Made by a program: the position numbers and the translations under genes. Below, piece after piece: positions 14,903 to 18,200 of a stretch of DNA of 18,200 nucleotides (positions are counted from its first letter, which is position 1; every line of letters begins with the position of its first letter). The notes beneath the pieces were generated by a model. That model was not told the DNA's origin. It did not search any database and saw only the letters and a list, made by a program, of their open reading frames with translations. Source of the stretch: MGR-bin208 sp043779285 (lineage in GTDB: Bacteria > Bacteroidota > Bacteroidia > Chitinophagales > Chitinophagaceae); contig JAYWEL010000221.1 in the NCBI GenBank assembly GCA_043779285.1, positions 1 to 18,200 of the forward strand. Direction: 5' to 3'.

Positions 14903-14921
14903 CCGGGTATATATACTCGGT
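14902..14921. promoter_or_regulatory. 20-bp near-perfect palindrome ahead of the T9SS cargo gene
   Basis: ACCGGGTATATATACTCGGT is symmetric except for one G-T pair in each half. It overlaps the proposed -7 region and transcription start. It is a plausible operator; the binding protein is unknown. Confidence 0.4.
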
Positions 14922-15010
14922 ATTCTAATTTTTAACGATTCCCCTTTTATTTATTGTTCAAAATCAAGGTTTAATAGTTGCATATTAAATCATTAACTAA
15001 ACTGCACTCT

Positions 15011-16030
15011 ATGTTGAAATTTTACTCTTTTTTATTTTTGATTTTTATTGGAATTAACTCGTTTGGGGCAGTAATTACTCTTAAAAATCAAAGTCCATGT
15101 AACGTTAGCGGGACTGGATGTGATTGGAATACTGCTACTAATTGGGATTTGAACAGAGTTCCTCAAAATGGCGATATTATAGTTATTCCTTCTGGTTATA
15201 GAGTGAATGTTAGTTCAAATATTGGTGCACCAGGTGCAGGTGCAATACAAAATGTTGTTTTAAGAATTTTTGGATCCCTTTTTCTAGCTAATGGTTCTAA
15301 AATGTATTTTGATGCAAATTCATATATTGTTGCAGCAACAGGTTCTTCCGAGGTTTTACAAAACGGGGGATCTGTTATCAATATTGGTGGGATAGAAATT
15401 ACTGGGGGAGCCACTTTTAACGGTCCTTTTATACATAATAGTACTAGTTTTAATACATCTCCAACATCTCAACAAATGTCTGCGGCACTTCCCGTAAAGC
15501 TTACCTCTTTCTCAGCTTCTACTTCAAATGCTGTAGTCAATATAAAGTGGGAAACTGCGCAGGAAAACAATAATAAGGAGTTTGAATTACAGCGTTCTGC
15601 CAACGGAAAAGACTGGGCTACAATTGCGATAGTTGCAGGAAAGGGTACAACCCAGTTGGTTTCAAATTATGCACATACAGACAGGGCGCCACTTAGTGGT
15701 ATATCCTTATACCGCTTGAAGCAGATAGACTATGACGGAAAAAATGAGATCAGCCAGGTGGTGGCTGTAAAGATTGGTAATAAAGGAGTTTTATCATTTG
15801 ATATATTGCCCAATATGGTGGTTAATAATTTTAAAGTAGTCGCATCGGATGATTTACGGTCTGCAGAAATCAGAATCTATAATACGGTTGGTAACAGAAT
15901 GAATGTGCAGATGAGTAAGAATGGCAATGAAGCCAATGTAGATGCCAGCAACCTGTCATCCGGTCAATATATCATCAAAATACAAAACGGAACAGAAACC
16001 TTGACAAAGCGTTTTGTGGTAAATAAATAA
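15011..16030 (+). CDS. Secreted protein with a type IX secretion C-terminal sorting domain
   Basis: The ATG at 15011 gives 339 residues starting with a signal peptide (MLKFYSFLFLIFIGINSFGA). An upstream in-frame TTG (14978) would disturb that. Residues 25-150 look like a short beta-helix; DWNTATNWDLNRVPQNGDIIVIP resembles the start of a G8-type fold. A Ser/Thr-rich linker leads to a fibronectin-like module common in this phylum (LPVKLTSFSAS, 160-170, to about 254). The last ~75 residues are a T9SS type A sorting domain (AEIRIYNTVGNRMNV, NLSSGQYIIKI, TKRFVV). The usual YPNP opening is LPNM here. The protein should be exported and cell-surface attached or released. The carbohydrate target, if any, is unknown. 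Confidence 0.88.
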   Translation: MLKFYSFLFLIFIGINSFGAVITLKNQSPCNVSGTGCDWNTATNWDLNRVPQNGDIIVIPSGYRVNVSSNIGAPGAGAIQNVVLRIFGSLFLANGSKMYFDANSYIVAATGSSEVLQNGGSVINIGGIEITGGATFNGPFIHNSTSFNTSPTSQQMSAALPVKLTSFSASTSNAVVNIKWETAQENNNKEFELQRSANGKDWATIAIVAGKGTTQLVSNYAHTDRAPLSGISLYRLKQIDYDGKNEISQVVAVKIGNKGVLSFDILPNMVVNNFKVVASDDLRSAEIRIYNTVGNRMNVQMSKNGNEANVDASNLSSGQYIIKIQNGTETLTKRFVVNK

Positions 16031-16050
16031 TATTAAAGATTTTTATATCA

Positions 16051-16084
16051 AAAAGGCTGTCTCTTAAGTAGGCAGCCTTTTTTT
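16051..16084 (+). terminator. Intrinsic terminator after the T9SS cargo gene
   Basis: AAAAGGCTGTC (16051-16061) pairs with GGCAGCCTTTT (16071-16081), giving an 11-bp stem with one G-U pair and a 9-nt loop, followed by a T run to 16084. It lies 20 bp after the stop and clearly ends this transcription unit. Confidence 0.85.
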
Positions 16085-16085
16085 A

Positions 16086-16166
16086 TTTCAAAAATTAAAA
16101 GAATTTAATACACTTCAAAAAGAAATTGATGAAGAGCTAATAAATAATCGGTTTAAATCTGATTAA
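16086..16166 (+). pseudogene. Start-less 26-codon coding remnant
   Basis: Read from 16086 the frame gives FQKLKEFNTLQKEIDEELIN and NRFKSD, then a stop at 16164-16166. The charged helical pattern looks like the end of a real protein, but no ATG, GTG or TTG precedes it in frame (a stop lies at 16065) and the terminator directly abuts it. It may be the leftover 3' end of a gene replaced by insertion or deletion. I cannot name the family. Chance is possible at this length. Confidence 0.25.
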
Positions 16167-16221
16167 AGAAGCAATGATAAAAGATTGCAGGTAGTATGAG
16201 TAAGCTTTTTTGTTCGGATAA

Positions 16222-16239
16222 TATACCCTAAAAGGTATA
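16222..16239. promoter_or_regulatory. Operator-like inverted repeat O1 upstream of hipB
   Basis: TATACC-CTAAAA-GGTATA is a perfect 6-bp dyad with 6-bp spacer, 18 bp in all. The overall size and half-site style match the 18-bp HipB operators described for E. coli (TATCC-N8-GGATA). It is the first of three copies. Confidence 0.7.
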
Positions 16240-16261
16240 ATTAACTTATTAATGTCAATAA

Positions 16262-16279
16262 TATACCCGATATGATATA
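16262..16279. promoter_or_regulatory. Operator-like inverted repeat O2 upstream of hipB
   Basis: TATACC-CGATAT-GATATA has one mismatch from the perfect dyad. It starts exactly 40 bp after O1. Confidence 0.65.
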
Positions 16280-16301
16280 AGTCGAATTATTTTAGCTATA
16301 T

Positions 16302-16319
16302 TACACCCGAAAAGGTATA
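16302..16319. promoter_or_regulatory. Operator-like inverted repeat O3 abutting the hipB start
   Basis: TACACC-CGAAAA-GGTATA has one mismatch. It starts exactly 40 bp after O2 and ends 4 bp before the hipB ATG. A repressor here would cover the translation-initiation region and probably the promoter's downstream side. Confidence 0.68.
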
Positions 16320-16323
16320 AAAA

Positions 16324-16524
16324 ATGACTCTAAGTGAATTTATAAAACAAAAAAGAGCACTGGCTAAGCTTACCCAGCCGGAACTGGCCGAAAAAGCTGG
16401 AGTAGGGCTACGGTTTGTCCGGGATATGGAACAAGGTAAAGAAACACTACGGTTGGACAAGGTAAACCAGGTATTGCAATTGTTTGGCCATGAAATGGGA
16501 CCTGTTGAGATAAAGAGAAAGTAG
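16324..16524 (+). CDS. hipB: HipB-like XRE antitoxin/transcriptional repressor
   Basis: The 66-residue product is almost entirely a helix-turn-helix XRE domain of the y4mF/HipB type: LSEFIKQKRALAKLTQPELA, then the recognition helix around GVGLRFVRDMEQGKE (26-40), and a C-terminal strand MGPVEIKRK used for dimerisation in HipB. The family represses its own operon and takes part in toxin inhibition. Three operator-like repeats precede it. Its length is that of short HipBs without the C-terminal Trp tail of E. coli HipB. It is followed by hipS and hipT on the same strand. Confidence 0.88.
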   Translation: MTLSEFIKQKRALAKLTQPELAEKAGVGLRFVRDMEQGKETLRLDKVNQVLQLFGHEMGPVEIKRK

Positions 16525-16601
16525 TGTTAAGTACAGAGCAAGGAAAATTTAATTTGGCAGGTAGGGATGCAGCATTAAAGCCGAGCAAAAAACGAACATG
16601 A
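16524..16601 (+). CDS. Possible 25-codon ORF bridging hipB and hipS
   Basis: A GTG at 16524 shares one base with the hipB TAG. It opens a frame (reading LSTEQGKFNLAGRDAALKPS and then KKRT) that ends in a TGA at 16599-16601, overlapping the hipS ATG at 16598 in an ATGA arrangement. It could be a coupling ORF, a frameshifted tail of HipB, or chance. Only the exact fit between the neighbours argues for it. Confidence 0.2.
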   Translation: MLSTEQGKFNLAGRDAALKPSKKRT

Positions 16602-16927
16602 GAAAGGCCGAAATAAAAATACATGACAGCACCGCCGGCTGGCTTACCCAGGACGAGCATGGCTTTCATTTTGTGTATGATAAAGTCTACCTGAAAATGG
16701 ATAAAGCAGAACCGATAAGCCTCACCCTTCCGTTGCAGGAAGCTGCCTATACCAGTAAAGTTTTATTTCCCTTTTTTGATGGATTAATACCAGAAGGTTG
16801 GTTATTAGATATTGCAGAAAGAAACTGGAAGCTCAACCCAAGAGATCGGATGGGATTATTATTGGCTTGCTGCAAAGACTGTATTGGTGCTGTAAGTGTT
16901 CATCCATTAAATGAAAATGAAGGATGA
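16598..16927 (+). CDS. hipS: HipS-like protein (HipA N-terminal domain as a separate gene)
   Basis: The 109-residue protein corresponds to the HipA N-terminal subdomain (HipA_N/Couple_hipA) alone. It contains PISLTLPLQEAAY (39-51), the signature LFPFFDGLIPEGWLL (56-70) and the ending DCIGAVSV (94-101). In full-length HipA this domain is fused to the kinase. In HipBST systems it is a separate protein, HipS, which is the true antitoxin of HipT. The conserved Trp68 in PEGW is a candidate for the residue that enters the kinase. The stop overlaps the next start as ATGA, so stoichiometry with the toxin is probably set by translational coupling. The ATG at 16598 is the only sensible start. Confidence 0.85.
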   Translation: MRKAEIKIHDSTAGWLTQDEHGFHFVYDKVYLKMDKAEPISLTLPLQEAAYTSKVLFPFFDGLIPEGWLLDIAERNWKLNPRDRMGLLLACCKDCIGAVSVHPLNENEG

Positions 16928-17868
16928 AAAAACGATGTTTATATTGTTATTTAACACTGGGGGCTGATGAAGTGGATTTTCATGCAGTATGCAGTAAAAA
17001 AATGTTTGGAACGCCGGTTCCACCTGAATTGCCTTATAGTGAAGATAAAATGGAAGAATTAGCTGAGCAGGTAATACAAAGCCAAACAACTGTTACCGGC
17101 GTTCAACCCAAATTATCGTTACACCTTGCACCTGCCGAAGAGCCGAACCAGCCAAAAAAATTTACAATAGTGGGTATGTGGGGTGGATATATATTAAAAC
17201 CACCTTCACCACATTATCCACATATGCCGGAGGTTGAAGATGTAACCATGCAACTGGCAAGCATTGCCAAAATAAAAGTGGTGCCACATAGTTTAATCAG
17301 GCTTCAAACCGGAAACCTGGCCTATATCACCAAACGAATAGACCGGGTGAAGAAATCGAAACTGCACATGGAAGATATGTGTCAGCTTACAGAGAGATTG
17401 AGTGAGGATAAGTACCATGGCTCCTACGAGCAAATTGCTAAAGCCATTCAACAATATTCAAAAAACCCCGGCCTTGATGTGATAAACTTTTTTGAATTGC
17501 TGTTATTTTCTTTTTTAACGGGGAATACTGACATGCATTTAAAAAACTTCTCTTTAATCAATCAACCGGGCATTGGGCCGGTACTTTCTCCGGCGTATGA
17601 CCTGTTGGCAACTGCATTGGTAAATCCGGCAGATAATGAAGACATGGCACTTACGTTAAACGGAATGAAAAAGAAAATAAAACGCAGCGACTTCGAAACA
17701 GCTTTCAATACACTGAAGTTAGATGTTAAGCAGCAAGAAAATATTTTTAATAAAATGGAACGGGTAATGCCTAAATGGGAAGAAATGATTGATAATAGTT
17801 TTCTGAATGATGATTGGAAGGAGATGTACAAGGCATTAATAAAAGAAAGGTTTAAAAGGCTCACATAA
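16924..17868 (+). CDS. hipT: HipT-like serine/threonine kinase toxin (split HipA C-domain)
   Basis: The 314-residue HipA-like kinase lacks the N-terminal subdomain. The Gly-rich loop is QTTVTGVQPKLSL (54-66); Thr56 and Thr58 occupy the places of the two autophosphorylated Ser in E. coli HipT's SIS motif. The ATP lysine is Lys92 in GGYILKP. The catalytic loop TGNTDMHLKNF holds Asp203 and Asn208, and the metal-binding Asp226 is in SPAYDLL. All kinase residues are present, so the toxin looks intact. The N-terminus has C5xxC8...H20xxC23, a zinc-knuckle-like motif in front of the kinase. HipT of E. coli phosphorylates tryptophanyl-tRNA synthetase; whether this one shares that target cannot be told. 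Confidence 0.87.
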   Translation: MKKRCLYCYLTLGADEVDFHAVCSKKMFGTPVPPELPYSEDKMEELAEQVIQSQTTVTGVQPKLSLHLAPAEEPNQPKKFTIVGMWGGYILKPPSPHYPHMPEVEDVTMQLASIAKIKVVPHSLIRLQTGNLAYITKRIDRVKKSKLHMEDMCQLTERLSEDKYHGSYEQIAKAIQQYSKNPGLDVINFFELLLFSFLTGNTDMHLKNFSLINQPGIGPVLSPAYDLLATALVNPADNEDMALTLNGMKKKIKRSDFETAFNTLKLDVKQQENIFNKMERVMPKWEEMIDNSFLNDDWKEMYKALIKERFKRLT

Positions 17869-17872
17869 AAGT

Positions 17873-18004
17873 ATTGCTATACAAGATAAGCTCACCATAA
17901 ATAGCAAAGTACAGGCAATTTTAAAAAACTATTCCATCATTTGTGTATCCCAACCAGAATTGGAAAAAGTATTGTATGCATTATTTGCAGAGGTAAAAAA
18001 ATAA
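17873..18004 (+). pseudogene. Start-less 43-codon remnant downstream of hipT
   Basis: The frame IAIQDKLTINSKVQAILKNY, continuing to QPELEKVLYALFAEVKK, is open to a TAA at 18002-18004. The composition is protein-like, but no normal start precedes it (an in-frame stop lies at 17840 and no ATG follows). It appears to be the 3' end of a lost gene. I do not recognise the family. The 18005-18076 stretch beyond it holds nothing that I can support. Confidence 0.3.
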
Positions 18005-18076
18005 GACAAATACAAGGCCATTAGTTAAGCTTACCTTGAGCTCTTTTTATGGGGTACCATTGAAAAGGGATATATA

Positions 18077-18199
18077 CTAACTTGCTTTGATAATTCCGAA
18101 TATAAAATTCAATAAAGATTTCATATCGTTTATCCTGTCGTTCAAGCTTTGGAAAAATGTTTCCACCGCATTTTCAAAGCAAGTATAGCTGGCATAATA
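18077..18199 (-). CDS. C-terminal end of a possible transposase, cut by the window edge
   Basis: On the minus strand the frame is open from the window end to a TAG (complement at 18077-18079), giving 40 residues. The pattern SYTCFENAVETFFQSLNDRI followed by NDMKSLLNFIFGIIKAS resembles the last helices of IS630-like DDE transposases (F..AV..FF......LKSLL...F). The start is outside the window. The resemblance is from memory of the family ending and is weak on its own. If right, an insertion sequence borders the hip operon. Confidence 0.35.
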   Translation of the reverse strand, partial: YYASYTCFENAVETFFQSLNDRINDMKSLLNFIFGIIKAS

Positions 18200-18200
18200 T

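Noticed and set aside
16200..16300. Bacteroidota -33/-7 promoter for hipB
   Set aside because: TTTG at 16209 and TA-rich boxes exist, but no pair has acceptable spacing and match; the promoter could not be placed.
18021..18056. Hairpin and T-run as a terminator for the hip operon
   Set aside because: The best stem is only AGCT/AGCT (4 bp) before CTTTTT; too weak to call.

Overview
The window is most likely chromosome of a Bacteroidota bacterium, probably Chitinophagales/Chitinophagaceae-like. Three things point there: an alternative complex III (Act) cluster fused in order to an aa3-type cytochrome oxidase cluster, a protein with a type IX secretion C-terminal sorting domain, and AT-rich spacers without classical Shine-Dalgarno sequences. 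The assignment is by gene content and is an inference.

Region 1 (1-12238, + strand) is a respiratory supercluster. It runs from the tail of actB (cut by the window start) through actC, actD, actE and actF (menaquinol:electron-acceptor oxidoreductase), then coxB and coxA (oxidase subunits II and I), ctaB (heme O synthase), two subunit III genes, a subunit IV gene, a SCO copper chaperone, a DUF420/CtaM-like assembly protein and an unknown four-helix membrane protein. Electrons would pass from menaquinol through ActC/ActF, the Fe-S and heme subunits and ActE to the CuA centre of CoxB and on to CoxA. CtaB, SCO and DUF420 supply heme and copper for assembly. A strong intrinsic terminator sits between the structural genes and the SCO gene and overlaps the apparent SCO start.

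Region 2 (12233-14680, - strand) holds housekeeping genes: an OB-fold/S1-like protein of unknown role, an alkyltransferase-like DNA repair protein whose catalytic Cys is Ala, a small Cys-rich DUF5522 protein, and trmB (tRNA m7G46 methyltransferase). Between the alkyltransferase-like gene and the DUF5522 gene is a 270-bp mosaic of hairpins and direct repeats, probably a REP-like dispersed element.

Region 3 (14681-16084, + strand) is one secreted T9SS cargo protein, with dyad-rich putative promoter DNA upstream and a clear terminator downstream.

Region 4 (16086-18200) is accessory DNA. A tripartite HipBST-type toxin-antitoxin operon (XRE antitoxin/repressor, split-off HipA N-domain, HipA-like kinase) has three 18-bp operator-like inverted repeats spaced exactly 40 bp apart in front of it. 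It is flanked by start-less open reading remnants, and at the window edge by a possible transposase C-terminus on the - strand. This region is the least ordinary part of the window.
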